Source: Sideroxydans sp. CL21
GTDB lineage: Bacteria; Pseudomonadota; Gammaproteobacteria; Burkholderiales; Gallionellaceae
Direction of reading: 5' to 3'
DNA: 64,000 nt
Assembly: GCF_902459525.1 (NCBI RefSeq)
Contig: NZ_LR699166.1
Span: 1,252,501 to 1,316,500, forward strand
The translations under genes and the position numbers were made by a program. Of this stretch, positions 26,197-36,143 are shown piece after piece. The stretch's first letter is position 1. Every line of letters starts with the position of its first letter. The notes under the pieces were generated by a model that saw nothing but the letters and a program-made list of their open reading frames with translations, was not told the DNA's origin and searched no databases.

Positions 26197-27966
26197 CTAT
26201 ATTGGTTTGAATAACCCTGTTAAAGTCTGCTGCAACAGCCATGGTTGTATAGGCTTGTGCAGGGTTTTCAGATTCGCCTTGCTTGCTTCTTGTATCGCGT
26301 GTTGGCTGGTATCGCCAGTAATCAGCAGGGCAGGAATATCACTCCCAAAATGTATTCTGAGGTTTTGGATTACGTCAATTCCGTTGTTGCTACCTGCCAG
26401 ACCGAAATCGGAAATCACCATATCGATTGCCTTATTCTGATGGTGTATCTGCTCCCGTACATCATCTTCGGATTCCCCGGAAATTACTTTGCAACCCCAG
26501 TTTTCCAGAAGGGAATGTATCCCTTTCCTGATTAGCGCCTCATTTTCGATTACAACAATAAGTCGATCTTGCAGGTCAAAATTTGACAATGCAGATTTTT
26601 CGATTGGATTTATTGAGTTTTTAGTTATTTCATTGCCCAAAGGCAAAGAAATTGTAAAACAAGATCCATGCCCTAACTTGGAGCTGACCGTAACCGTTGC
26701 GTTCAGCAGCTTTGCAGCCCGATCAACAATGGCGAGGCCGAGTCCAAGCCCGCGTTGGCGATCCCTTTCCTTATTGTCTACCTGGAAGAATTCGCCAAAG
26801 ATCGCCCGCAGGTATTTTTCCTGAATTCCAATGCCAGTATCCCAGATCGCTATCGCCAAACGATTTTGCCGACGACGACACCCTACGAGGACCTTGCCAG
26901 TATGGGTATAGCGCAGCGCATTGGAAATCAAATTGCGTAGAATTTGTCCCAGCAACCAAGGATCGGTTTCAAGGCAATTGGAAGTCTTCACAATACGCAG
27001 ACGAATTCCCTTTTGTTTAGCCAATGGCATAAATTCACTTCGTATTTCATCAAGCAAATTCTCCAGATTAACCACCTGTGGCTCGCACTTGACTGTATTC
27101 GAATCAAGTTTGGAAATATCCAGCAATGAATCCAGCAGATTACTGATTGATTTTACAGCTTGCTGTGATCGGGAGAAGTAGTGCTCCCCCTTTTCAGTCA
27201 AGATTATTTCGGGACGGATCAGTTCCTGAAAAATCATCAATGCCTGTATGGGTTGGCGCAAGTCATGGCTTGCCGCTGCGAGAAACCTGGCTTTCGCCCA
27301 GCCAGCCTCTTCGGCGATTTTATATTGTTCCGCTAATTTGTTCGCCAGAATTTCATTGTCGAAACGCAATTTCAACGAATCGATAAATGAATAGTGATGT
27401 TTTGTTGCCTGCCAGAGAATCACGGTGATAAAAACAGTCAGCATTACGCCGAGAATTAGGTGCAATCGGTCCTGTACGGTGTAGAACCAGAGCGTCAATG
27501 GAGTAAGCGAAGTGACGATGAATGCTCTGGAAGGAGCTGGGTAGGAAAAACCCTCCAACGTCGAAGCGGCAGCGGCAACGGATGTTACTGCTGCGATAAA
27601 CACTTGGAATGGCACGGATACATATGTGCTCATGATTGTGTTCGTAAAGCCCCAGCCTGTACCCGCAACTGCGACTAAGAAAACTTGACCGGCTTCCCAC
27701 TGTTCCGGCGATTTGGACGTTGAATTCCGGCCATATTGCCAAATCAAATATGCACGTGCGCCGGTCGCGGCATAGACAATTACCAACCCGGAAAGCCATG
27801 ACCATGTGGGAACATATTCAACCACTACCCAAATGATCAGCGTGAAAACGACAGCGCCTGCCAGATTTTGATCGTTTGAATCCTTGAAAAAAGCCTTGAT
27901 TTTTTCTGCGGCAACCGCTTTGTCGGTTTCAGTCTGCAGCAGCTTAGTTGTCATGAATGCGCTCAT
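26197..27966 (-). CDS. Hybrid histidine kinase with multi-helix membrane sensor and receiver domain
   Basis: The protein of about 589 residues has roughly six N-terminal membrane helices (about residues 25-180), a short coiled coil, HisKA with the histidine in AAASHDLRQPIQAL, and HATPase_c with NLISNALRYT, DTGIGI and GLGLGLAIV. A C-terminal receiver (about 465-585) has the phosphoacceptor in MVISDFGLAG and LHKPIQP. The gene overlaps the end of the LuxR-type regulator gene (translational coupling); ATG 27954 is also possible. The pair probably controls the divergent exported-protein genes starting at 28879, which is inference from position. Confidence 0.92.
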   Translation of the reverse strand: MSAFMTTKLLQTETDKAVAAEKIKAFFKDSNDQNLAGAVVFTLIIWVVVEYVPTWSWLSGLVIVYAATGARAYLIWQYGRNSTSKSPEQWEAGQVFLVAVAGTGWGFTNTIMSTYVSVPFQVFIAAVTSVAAAASTLEGFSYPAPSRAFIVTSLTPLTLWFYTVQDRLHLILGVMLTVFITVILWQATKHHYSFIDSLKLRFDNEILANKLAEQYKIAEEAGWAKARFLAAASHDLRQPIQALMIFQELIRPEIILTEKGEHYFSRSQQAVKSISNLLDSLLDISKLDSNTVKCEPQVVNLENLLDEIRSEFMPLAKQKGIRLRIVKTSNCLETDPWLLGQILRNLISNALRYTHTGKVLVGCRRRQNRLAIAIWDTGIGIQEKYLRAIFGEFFQVDNKERDRQRGLGLGLAIVDRAAKLLNATVTVSSKLGHGSCFTISLPLGNEITKNSINPIEKSALSNFDLQDRLIVVIENEALIRKGIHSLLENWGCKVISGESEDDVREQIHHQNKAIDMVISDFGLAGSNNGIDVIQNLRIHFGSDIPALLITGDTSQHAIQEASKANLKTLHKPIQPWLLQQTLTGLFKPI

Positions 27967-28654
27967 CCGACTTTCGCGTCCTGCTATGCCGACCAATGGA
28001 GTGTTCGACTTGGGCAAGCAAGTAGACCGCCTCTGCTCGGGAATGTACGCCTAATAAAGGGAAAATATTACCCAAATGTGTCTTGACAGTGCCATCGCTA
28101 ATTTTCAATTTCTTGGCTATGGAACAATTACTCAATCCATATACCAGCAAGCGCAATATCTCGAGTTGTCGAGGTGATAGCCGTTCAATCGCGGAGGTCA
28201 CACTGTCAGTATCCCCGTGAAACGGGAGACTTCCTCTTTTCAAACCACTCAAGCGTTCTTTGACGCCCATTTGCGGAAGATACACTTCGCCAGCCAGAGA
28301 ACGGGTCAAGGCTGCGGAAAAATCGGAGAAAGTAAGTGATTTCGGGATGAATCCCATAGCGCCAGCTTCAATGGAACTTCGTATCAAGCGTGGATCCACT
28401 TCACCGGAAAGCACAACAATGGGTATCTCCGGAAACATCTGGATCGTTTTGGTAGTCACCTGACTGACTTCCATTTCATTAAGCTTCAGGTCCAGCAGTA
28501 CAAAATCAAAGCTTTGTTTGTTGTTCGATACCAGCTTTTGCGCTTCAGCCAGCGACGCCGCTTCCAGAAGCGTTGCCTCTGGATTGTCACGTGCAATTAG
28601 CGAAACCAAACCTTCTCTAAACAAGGCGTGATCATCAATGATAAGTAATCGCAT
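27944..28654 (-). CDS. Response regulator, NarL/LuxR family
   Basis: The 236-residue protein has a receiver domain with IIDDHALFREG, phosphoacceptor in FVLLDLKLNE (about residue 54) and PKSLT, then a linker and a LuxR-type helix-turn-helix (SPRQLEILRLLVYGLSNCSIAKKL, ISDGTVKTHLGNIFPLLGVHSR; positions about 28040-28190). It lies upstream of and overlaps the hybrid kinase gene. The 224-bp gap to the divergent TraF-like gene is the likely control region. Confidence 0.93.
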   Translation of the reverse strand: MRLLIIDDHALFREGLVSLIARDNPEATLLEAASLAEAQKLVSNNKQSFDFVLLDLKLNEMEVSQVTTKTIQMFPEIPIVVLSGEVDPRLIRSSIEAGAMGFIPKSLTFSDFSAALTRSLAGEVYLPQMGVKERLSGLKRGSLPFHGDTDSVTSAIERLSPRQLEILRLLVYGLSNCSIAKKLKISDGTVKTHLGNIFPLLGVHSRAEAVYLLAQVEHSIGRHSRTRKSDERIHDN

Positions 28655-28878
28655 GGCTGGTTATTTACAAGCTCTTTTTGTTAGTAACCTGACGCAAAAC
28701 GCAAAATAAGAAATTCTACGTTATGCGTAATGTACATGAAGATTCTGAATTGGCATACGGCATTCGCAGTACTCCAAACGCCGTATTTTGCAAACCTAAT
28801 TGGTTGGGTAGCATCGTGTCAAATCAGGCTAAACATTGGCCTTTCAATAAACATGGTCTTTGCAAAAGGTTTTTAAAA

Positions 28879-30186
28879 ATGAAGAAAAAACTGCTAAATA
28901 TAAATCCAAGTCAAGCCACTGTGGTCGTGGCTATGTCCTGCCTCTCTCTAATCGCTTATGCCGATGACAGCACATACGATCCCCGTGCCGTCGCAATGGG
29001 TGGTACAGGGGTAACCACTTCCAATACACGCAATGCGGCTTTTCAGAATCCGGCGATGTTGGCGTCGACGCCGCGCGATTCCGTGGCGTTTGAATTTCCC
29101 ATCATTTCATTACGGCTTCAGGATGAGAACAATCTTCATTCGGACGTGAGTACGCTCAAAAGCAACACCAATGCGTTGAGTTCCGCCATCAATGCCTTCC
29201 AGGCCAATCCTTCTCAAATCACTGCAGCTACGGCAGCTTCGGCGATCACCAATTTCAACAACTCGTTGGCACAAGCTAGTAATAAGTCATTAATGGGCGA
29301 TATTTTTGCGGGAGCCATGCTCGGGATCCCAGGCAAAAATTTTGCGTTTTCCTTGTTTGTCGATGAACGGGTAGAAGCGGGCGCACTCTTTGCATATGCG
29401 ACGGCAGACCAGGCAACCCTTTCCAATATATCGTTAGCGCTGAACAGCTGCGCCGCCAACCAGGCAGCCTGCGCTTCCGCAGCCACCACGGTGAATGGGC
29501 TTGCCCCGAATGGCACAGTGAATAATCTGCAATCGCAACTATTGGTTCGCGGAGTGAGATTTAAAGACGTTGGAATAACCGCTGCGCATCATTTTGACTT
29601 TCTCGGCGGGATTGATATGGGCGTCACGCCTAAAGTCTCGCAACTGACAACCTATGACTATGCTGTCAACGCACAGTCTACGAGCTTGTCCTTGAATCAG
29701 GGCGAGAAAGGATACAGTTCCTACAATATGGATGTTGGTGTTTCAAAAACATTCAAGGCTGCAGATATGTTCAAGACCTCAGACAAAAATGAAGTCAAGG
29801 TTGGAATGGTGGTTAAAAACATGATGTCCAGAAGCTTTACGACGATTCTCGGAAATACCATCACTGTTAAACCTCAGGCCACCGTCGGTGCAAGTTACCT
29901 GACCGACCTGACCACTACCGGAATTGATCTTGATGTCATCACTAACCAGCCGGTTGTGAGCGGATTCAGCAAGGAGTCGCAGTATCTGCGGTTTGGCGCG
30001 GAGTTCGATGCCTGGCGTTGGGCGCAACTACGTGTTGGTTACCGCCATGACTTGAAAGGCAACTATCCGAACCTGCCTTCCGTGGGCCTTGGCTTATCTC
30101 CCTTTGGATTGCACGTTGACCTTTCCGTGGCCTATGCGAGTCAGCAAGAAGCAGTCTTGAGTATGCAAACTGGGTTGAATTTCTAA
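28879..30186 (+). CDS. TraF-like (TraF_2 family) outer-membrane protein
   Basis: The 435-residue protein has a signal peptide (about residues 10-27, cleavage near AYA-DD) and then DPRAVAMGGTGVTTSN and AFQNPAML, the FadL/OmpP1-like opening of the 'conjugal transfer TraF' (TraF_2) family. Its end is an Ala/Tyr-rich set of strands with a terminal Phe, fitting an outer-membrane barrel. No conjugation genes are nearby, so the transfer name should not be taken literally. ATG 28879 has AAAGG upstream; the longer frame reaching back to 28723 lacks a signal peptide. First of four exported-protein genes in a row. Confidence 0.82.
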   Translation: MKKKLLNINPSQATVVVAMSCLSLIAYADDSTYDPRAVAMGGTGVTTSNTRNAAFQNPAMLASTPRDSVAFEFPIISLRLQDENNLHSDVSTLKSNTNALSSAINAFQANPSQITAATAASAITNFNNSLAQASNKSLMGDIFAGAMLGIPGKNFAFSLFVDERVEAGALFAYATADQATLSNISLALNSCAANQAACASAATTVNGLAPNGTVNNLQSQLLVRGVRFKDVGITAAHHFDFLGGIDMGVTPKVSQLTTYDYAVNAQSTSLSLNQGEKGYSSYNMDVGVSKTFKAADMFKTSDKNEVKVGMVVKNMMSRSFTTILGNTITVKPQATVGASYLTDLTTTGIDLDVITNQPVVSGFSKESQYLRFGAEFDAWRWAQLRVGYRHDLKGNYPNLPSVGLGLSPFGLHVDLSVAYASQQEAVLSMQTGLNF

Positions 30187-30227
30187 CAAGCATTTCGTCA
30201 TAGTTGACAGAAGGGCAGGTAACGAAC

Positions 30228-32255
30228 ATGAAACTAAAAATTTCACATTGGACAAAGACACCGATGGTAATGGCTATCTTGCCGGTACTTCTTGTGGCAT
30301 GCGGAGGAGCGGGAAGTTCAAGTTCCACCTCTACCACATCACCAAAAGCTTCAGGTATTACTTTATCCGGCGTCGTTGCGTCCGGCTATCCTGTAATCAA
30401 CGGCGGAGGGTATGTCCTGGATGCATCAACGGGAAACACGATTCCGTTTACCACAAATTCAAGTGGAAATTACAGTGTCAGCGCAACGGGGCAAGGTCCC
30501 TTCTTGCTTCACGTCATTGGGGTAAATTCAGGCGGATCGCCCGTCAATATGTATTCTTTGGCAACAACGGGTAATGCCAATTCAACTACCAACATCACTC
30601 CTCTCACGGATATTGTGCTGGGCTATTCATCAGGGGTAAGCACCCAATCTCTTGAAAGTGCATGTACCGGTAATATTTCCGCATGCCCGGCGCTACTAAA
30701 CACAATTTACGGGAAATTGTCAGCGGCCAATACAACTTTCGTGGCTGCGGTACCAGCGGGTTTATCGTTCCCAAGTGGTTACAATGTTTTTACAACACCA
30801 TTTACAGCTAACCATACTGGTGTGGATCTTGTGATGGATCAGATTATTGTGACTCCGGCGGGATCAGGAGCAAGCAGCTATATAGTCTCATCCATATCCG
30901 CCCCGACAACACCGGTGATGACTGTCCCGACTACCGGTACTGCCGGTACGCAATCGACGACCTCCATTACTACGGGAACCATTAGTACGGCTCAGGCGGC
31001 TCAAGCTGCAAATCTTTCGTCCGTCCTTACCACTACCACAGAAATTCCAAAAGTATTTGCGACTTTGCAAAGTGCATTAAATCAAGCTACATACCCGCTT
31101 CTTGTGACGACTCTGACGCCGCTAATTGACGTTTCCTTTTTGGATGACGGTCAAAGTGGCGCTACATTCCTGACCCAAAGTGGACTTGGTAACGAATTTC
31201 CGTTAGGCGAGACGGTTACGGGCGGCGCGATTGCCCCCTATTCTAGCGCTCCCTTTACCGGAGTCACACCTGCACCCAATGCGACTTTTGACGCAGGCAA
31301 CTGTGTTACCTCTGTCTGGGTGCATATCGCTAACCACGGTGTAAATTTGGGTTCCGGGATGCAGGGTGGAATAATCAAACTGATTGATACCGGATATAAC
31401 CCCACTACATGTTTGGGAGGATCTTGGACAATTGCCGGTAACCAAAGAAATTACAAGTCCACCGTACTTGCAGAAAGCTGGAGTGGCGCTGCCAGTAGGT
31501 CGGGTTTGCATTTGCATGTGCCCAATACCAGTACCGCTGCCTCAAGCAGACAACCAAATCCATATACCAAAGCCGTTATTGGTGGGGCTGGGCTGGTTGC
31601 TTATGGAGATTGGCAAATAAACGGCAACAACGCTACACCAATTCCTGTGACGTTAACGCCTGCGGATCCGAATCTCAATTCAGATAGTTATATCCAAGAC
31701 CCATACTATTCTTCATCTACCCCAAATTCATATTATGCAGCGGATGGTTCTACCGGGATCGAGGGGAACAGTCTCTTGGTCTCTTGTACTTGGGTCGCAA
31801 GCCATACTAGTGGCTGGGGGGCGGCAACACCTACTACTCCTTGCTTCAACGCTAACGCGGTGGCCGGAAGTGATTACACAGTCAGCTTTTATAATGGCGC
31901 TACCCTCGTGGAGACGCATATGGAGAGGCTTCAAGTTACTCCACCGGCGAGCGTTCCTGCAAGTTGGTTTGCAACGATTACGGGGGTCTCTCCCGCTGGT
32001 TCGACTTCCCCAATAAGCGTGACGGTGAATTGGACAAAGCCAACCGGATCATATTCAAACGCCGTTTTACTCAATATGAATGATTCGGCCAATGGCCAAA
32101 CAGTCAACAACACCTATTACGGTCCTAATATCAACGACGTTACGGCTACTGTGACAATGGGTCATTACTATGGCACTCCAGGAACGAATACCAGCTATGC
32201 TTTTGTGCAAACGGTTTATAACAATATGTCACTAATTGCGGTCGCTGCATTTTAA
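30228..32255 (+). CDS. Large exported lipoprotein, unknown function
   Basis: The 675-residue protein has a lipoprotein signal with lipobox LLVACGG near residue 25, followed by a Ser/Thr-rich linker. About residues 45-110 read like a carboxypeptidase-regulatory-like beta-sandwich (TLSGVVASGYPVINGGGYVLDA). The rest is low in charge and rich in Thr, Ser, Ala, Gly and Asn, typical of surface proteins; no catalytic motif is recognised. Two Cys-containing segments may form disulfides. GGCAGG precedes ATG 30228. It follows the TraF-like gene by 41 bases and is probably in one operon with it. Confidence 0.75.
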   Translation: MKLKISHWTKTPMVMAILPVLLVACGGAGSSSSTSTTSPKASGITLSGVVASGYPVINGGGYVLDASTGNTIPFTTNSSGNYSVSATGQGPFLLHVIGVNSGGSPVNMYSLATTGNANSTTNITPLTDIVLGYSSGVSTQSLESACTGNISACPALLNTIYGKLSAANTTFVAAVPAGLSFPSGYNVFTTPFTANHTGVDLVMDQIIVTPAGSGASSYIVSSISAPTTPVMTVPTTGTAGTQSTTSITTGTISTAQAAQAANLSSVLTTTTEIPKVFATLQSALNQATYPLLVTTLTPLIDVSFLDDGQSGATFLTQSGLGNEFPLGETVTGGAIAPYSSAPFTGVTPAPNATFDAGNCVTSVWVHIANHGVNLGSGMQGGIIKLIDTGYNPTTCLGGSWTIAGNQRNYKSTVLAESWSGAASRSGLHLHVPNTSTAASSRQPNPYTKAVIGGAGLVAYGDWQINGNNATPIPVTLTPADPNLNSDSYIQDPYYSSSTPNSYYAADGSTGIEGNSLLVSCTWVASHTSGWGAATPTTPCFNANAVAGSDYTVSFYNGATLVETHMERLQVTPPASVPASWFATITGVSPAGSTSPISVTVNWTKPTGSYSNAVLLNMNDSANGQTVNNTYYGPNINDVTATVTMGHYYGTPGTNTSYAFVQTVYNNMSLIAVAAF

Positions 32256-32324
32256 TCGAATTCAATGTATGTCACCCGAGGGAGCCTGGCTTCCTTGGGT
32301 GATGCGTCTAAAAGGGATAAGCCG

Positions 32325-33182
32325 ATGTTAACAAACGCCTCGTTCCGCACGATTCTTGTCGGGTTAATTTTTGTCGCTAATGCTGCGCTTGCGGACGATA
32401 CAAAATCAGACGGTTTGTCCGATAAAGGATTTTCGTTTTTCGTCGGACTGGCAGGCTCATCAGTGCGCTATCAGGAAAATACAGGTGCCATAAAATCCAA
32501 AGCCCAGACTAACAACCTGATAATTAATAGTGGTGCGCTTTACGCAATAGACCACGATTATCTGCTGTCCATTGAAAATCAATCTACGTTCTATCCCGGG
32601 AATGCAACCGAATCGTGGAACGCCACCAGTCCGTTCAGCGCAGGTGGGTATTCATTCAATACAGGATTGCTTCAACAGGACGATTTCAGTCTTTCTCAAT
32701 CCAGTACCCGTCTTTTTCTGCATAAACGAATCGCAAATGAGTGGTTTGTGATGGGAGGGCCTTCGTTTAATACCAATTCGTTCAAACGCAGCGCATTTGT
32801 AGCGGCACAACCCGGAGTAAACACCAGTTCGGTTGTTGAAGAAACAGCGAGTGAGATATTGGTCAATTTAGGGATAGGGTTAGAGTCAGAACAAGTACTC
32901 AATAGACCTGACCACTATTCTTTGAGTCTCACTGCCGGCGTTCCAGTTTGGCGGAGAGTGACAAATACCGACAATCCGGGCGATACCTTTACAAACATAC
33001 AAGGATACGATGTATGGCTTGAAGGCCGGTATAGCTGGGCAATTAAAAATAATATCCAGATTGGATTGTGGGGGCAATTGTCTAATTCTTCTCGTGGAAG
33101 CCAGACAATAGGTTTAGCGGAGTTACCAAACAGTAGGCTTGAAACTGCCGGTTACGGACTGGAACTACTCTGGAAACTTTAA
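32325..33182 (+). CDS. Outer-membrane beta-barrel-like protein, unknown function
   Basis: The 285-residue protein starts at ATG 32325 with AAAGGGA upstream. It has a signal peptide (about residues 5-22, cleavage near ALA-DD) and then alternating strands with Tyr/Trp girdles (YDVWLEGRYSWAIKNNIQIGLWG near the end) closing in a terminal Leu after LLWK. It looks like a small 8-12 strand barrel. I do not recognise the family. Its place between two lipoprotein genes suggests a surface assembly with them. Confidence 0.7.
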   Translation: MLTNASFRTILVGLIFVANAALADDTKSDGLSDKGFSFFVGLAGSSVRYQENTGAIKSKAQTNNLIINSGALYAIDHDYLLSIENQSTFYPGNATESWNATSPFSAGGYSFNTGLLQQDDFSLSQSSTRLFLHKRIANEWFVMGGPSFNTNSFKRSAFVAAQPGVNTSSVVEETASEILVNLGIGLESEQVLNRPDHYSLSLTAGVPVWRRVTNTDNPGDTFTNIQGYDVWLEGRYSWAIKNNIQIGLWGQLSNSSRGSQTIGLAELPNSRLETAGYGLELLWKL

Positions 33183-33250
33183 GAATAGGAATCAAAGTGA
33201 ATCAACTGCAACGGGTTTAGATAAGAATTAATTCATATGGAGTGATGATC

Positions 33251-34621
33251 ATGACTGATTATTTAGTTACCCCCGCAGCTGGCAGAAAAGGAATCCCGGC
33301 AATATCGCAATTGTTTGTTATTGGGCTGATGTTGGCATTGGTTGGGTGTGGTGGCGGAAGCAGTACTACTGCTACGACTACAACCAATCCCTTATCTTTG
33401 GTTACTGCACCAGGGGCACCGACGGGCGTTACCGCTTCGGGTGGCAATACCACAGCAGCAATAAGATTCACGCCGCCGACCAATAATGGCGGTGCAGCTA
33501 TTACCAGCTATGCCGTGACCTCCACCCCGGGAAACATCACCGCCAAAAGCACCGCCAGCCCGATTTCAGTCACAGGATTAACCAATGGCACGGCCTACAC
33601 TTTCAAGGTTACAGCCACCAACAGTGCGGGCACAGGAACTGCATCGAATGCCAGTAATTCCGTTACACCTTCTGCGAATCCTCCTGCGTCAGGAGCGACT
33701 ACGGCTGTTGGCAATTACATTGCCGATCATCTAACGCCGGGTTTTGTGGGCTCGTGGGCCATCACCCCTGCTTCGGCTGTAGTTGCTTCTGAAAGCACGC
33801 TGGTAGCGACTGCAACGGCAAATACTTACAACAACACTTATGTTGAAAAGTTATTGGCTGGCACAACTTGGGGGACTAATCCAACCCCTTGGTTTGGGGC
33901 CTGTTACGATTTGATTCCAACAGGGTGGCTGCAATGTCCTTCTACCGGGACATGGGTCGACAGCGGCGACGGCAGCACAATAATTCTTACGAACACGGGA
34001 GAGCCCGCCCTTGCGGTCACCATGGTGAGCACTAGTCTGGCAGGCACTCCCATTACATGTACCTCACCAACTACGGGACTGGTTGTCACTTGTTCCGTGC
34101 CGGGCAACTATCCTGCAGGGGCGGTGAGTTTCACACAAACCTATGGCTCGGATTGGTATTCTCTATGCGGTTTTGCATATTGCACAGCATTAACAGATTC
34201 ATCGGGTGCCGCGCTAACTGCCTTGCCGAGTGTTGGGGCTACTGGCCCCACCTTCTGCGATACGGACAATTTTAGTGTTCTTCAACCGATTAATCCCGCA
34301 CCAGCACCGGGGAGTAATAACTATAACGTTTTTAGTACTGCTAGTTGCCTGGCATCTGACATTGCCTCTGCCATCACGACATCAGCGGTCGGTACTGTCC
34401 TAGTAAGCATACAAAGTACAGGCAATACGGTGGTGCCGACGGTACTGCGTTTGTCGGCAACCGGTACTCTCGCGTGGATGAACAACTACATCTATGGGGT
34501 AAGGGCGGGCAACGTCTGGTACGGGTGGATGACTCCTAACGGGACGGTTGGGAATAATGAGGAAAACAAGATTGCGATCAATGCAGAGCTGGTTGCCAAT
34601 GGGATAACTCCGCTGCCCTAA
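33251..34621 (+). CDS. Lipoprotein with fibronectin type III domain
   Basis: The roughly 456-residue protein has a lipobox (LALVGCGGG) after an N-terminal hydrophobic helix, a Thr-rich linker, then one fibronectin type III domain (about residues 52-142: APGAPTGVTASGG ... ITSYAVTS ... GLTNGTAYTFKVTATNSAG). The C-terminal 300 residues hold six or more Cys and are Thr/Gly/Ala-rich, of unknown fold. ATG 33251 is chosen because GGAG lies 8 bases upstream; GTG 33242 and ATG 33245 are in frame. It probably binds a carbohydrate or protein partner outside the cell, which is inference from the domain. Confidence 0.75.
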   Translation: MTDYLVTPAAGRKGIPAISQLFVIGLMLALVGCGGGSSTTATTTTNPLSLVTAPGAPTGVTASGGNTTAAIRFTPPTNNGGAAITSYAVTSTPGNITAKSTASPISVTGLTNGTAYTFKVTATNSAGTGTASNASNSVTPSANPPASGATTAVGNYIADHLTPGFVGSWAITPASAVVASESTLVATATANTYNNTYVEKLLAGTTWGTNPTPWFGACYDLIPTGWLQCPSTGTWVDSGDGSTIILTNTGEPALAVTMVSTSLAGTPITCTSPTTGLVVTCSVPGNYPAGAVSFTQTYGSDWYSLCGFAYCTALTDSSGAALTALPSVGATGPTFCDTDNFSVLQPINPAPAPGSNNYNVFSTASCLASDIASAITTSAVGTVLVSIQSTGNTVVPTVLRLSATGTLAWMNNYIYGVRAGNVWYGWMTPNGTVGNNEENKIAINAELVANGITPLP

Positions 34622-34632
34622 GGTAGCGCACT

Positions 34633-35487
34633 TTATTGGCCCGCCGCCCGCTCGGCCGCCTGCACCGTGTTGGCCACCAGCATGGTAATGGTCATCGGGC
34701 CGACGCCGCCGGGAACCGGGGTGATCCATCCGGCGACTTCTTTTGCAGATTCAAAATCCACATCGCCGCACAGCTTGCCGTCTGCCATGCGATTGATGCC
34801 CACGTCGATGACGGCTGCGCCGGGCTTGATCATGTCGCCGGTGATCATCTTCGGCTTGCCGGTGGCGACGACCAGGATGTCGGCGTCGCGCGTGAACTTG
34901 GCGAGGTCGACGGTCTTCGACGTGCAGATGGTGACGGTGGCGTTGGCCTGCAGCAACAGCATCGCCATCGGCTTGCCGACGATGTTGCTGCGGCCGATCA
35001 CGACGGCATGTTTGCCTTCGATGGGTACGCCGGCTTTTTCCAGCAGTGTCATCGCGCCAAAAGGCGTGCAGGGGGCGAAGCGCATATTGCCAGTGGATAG
35101 CGCGCCGACGTTGATCGGATTGAAGCCGTCGACGTCCTTGTCAGGGCTGATGGCTTCGATCACCTTGCTGCTGTCGATGTGTTTGGGCACGGGCAGTTGC
35201 ACGAGCAGGCCGTGTATCTTCGGGTCGGCATTCAACTCGGCGATCTTTGCCAGCAGTGCCGACTCGCTGGTGTCGGCGGGCAGGGCGATATGTTCAGAGT
35301 ACAGGCCGAGTTCGGCACAGGCTTTCACCTTGTTGCCGACATAGATCTTGGAAGCCGGGTCTTCGCCGACGATGATGACCGCCAGTCCGGGCGAGATGCC
35401 GCGCGCTTTCAAGGCGTCGGCGCGAACTTTCCATTCGGCGCGCACTTCCTGTGCGATGGCTTTGCCGTCAATGATGCGTGCGGTCAT
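34633..35487 (-). CDS. folD: Bifunctional methylenetetrahydrofolate dehydrogenase/cyclohydrolase
   Basis: FolD oxidises 5,10-methylene-THF to methenyl-THF and hydrolyses that to 10-formyl-THF, feeding purine and formyl-Met synthesis. The 284-residue protein shows the catalytic lysine in [30 protein letters not shown] and the NADP loop [17 protein letters not shown] 35487 is preceded by AGGAGA; the ORF extends upstream only as a shadow of ppa. It follows ppa by 17 bases and is likely cotranscribed. Confidence 0.97.
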   Translation of the reverse strand: MTARIIDGKAIAQEVRAEWKVRADALKARGISPGLAVIIVGEDPASKIYVGNKVKACAELGLYSEHIALPADTSESALLAKIAELNADPKIHGLLVQLPVPKHIDSSKVIEAISPDKDVDGFNPINVGALSTGNMRFAPCTPFGAMTLLEKAGVPIEGKHAVVIGRSNIVGKPMAMLLLQANATVTICTSKTVDLAKFTRDADILVVATGKPKMITGDMIKPGAAVIDVGINRMADGKLCGDVDFESAKEVAGWITPVPGGVGPMTITMLVANTVQAAERAAGQ

Positions 35488-35504
35488 CGTGGTCTCCTGG
35501 CGAT

Positions 35505-36053
35505 TCAGAATTGCGGTTTGTCGGAGGATTTCTCGTAGTTGGCAACGCCAGCCATGATTTCCTTGCGCGCTTCTTCCACATCTCCCCAGCCGCCGATCTT
35601 GACCCATTTGTTGGGTTCGAGGTCCTTGTAATGGGCGAAGAAGTGTTCGATTTGTTTCAGCACGATCTCGGGCAGCTCGGTATAGTTTTTCAGGCCGCGA
35701 TACAGGGTCGAGAGCTTGTCTACAGGGACCGCCAGCACTTTGGCATCGAAACCGGATTCGTCTTCCATCTTCAGCACGCACAGCGGGCGACAGCGCACCA
35801 CGACGCCGCTGTTCAGCGGGACGGGGGTGATGACCAGCACATCGACCGGATCGCCGTCGTCGGAGAGTGTGTGCGGGATGTAGCCGTAGTTGCAGGGGTA
35901 GTGCATCGCGGTATTCATGAAGCGATCCACGAAGATCGCGCCGGACTCTTTGTCCACTTCATATTTCACGGGCTCGCCATGCATCGGGATCTCGATGATA
36001 ACGTTGAAGTCGTTGGGAAGGTCTTTGCCGGAGGGGACTCTGTTCAAACTCAT
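35505..36053 (-). CDS. ppa: Inorganic pyrophosphatase, family I
   Basis: Soluble family I pyrophosphatase hydrolyses pyrophosphate and pulls biosynthetic reactions forward. The 182-residue length fits the prokaryotic enzyme. Visible are [27 protein letters not shown] and the signature [10 protein letters not shown] with its metal-binding aspartates. A weak AAAGG precedes the start. First gene of the ppa-folD pair. Confidence 0.97.
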   Translation of the reverse strand: MSLNRVPSGKDLPNDFNVIIEIPMHGEPVKYEVDKESGAIFVDRFMNTAMHYPCNYGYIPHTLSDDGDPVDVLVITPVPLNSGVVVRCRPLCVLKMEDESGFDAKVLAVPVDKLSTLYRGLKNYTELPEIVLKQIEHFFAHYKDLEPNKWVKIGGWGDVEEARKEIMAGVANYEKSSDKPQF

Positions 36054-36096
36054 GGTGCGACGCCTTTAGGTGGAAATTGAAAGGCGCGAATTGTAT

Positions 36097-36133
36097 CACC
36101 GGGCGGCAGTCTGCCAAAGACCGCCGCCCGGTG
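36097..36133. terminator. Strong GC-rich hairpin between the OYE gene and ppa
   Basis: CACCGGGCGGC and GCCGCCCGGTG form a perfect 11-bp stem with a 15-base loop. It lies just after the OYE stop and before the ppa start on the minus strand. There is no clear T-run, so it is a probable rather than certain terminator. Confidence 0.5.
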
Positions 36134-36143
36134 CCGATACGAA

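Noticed and set aside
28723-28878. Extended N-terminus of the TraF-like protein
   Set aside because: The extension lacks a signal peptide and ribosome binding site; the internal ATG has both.
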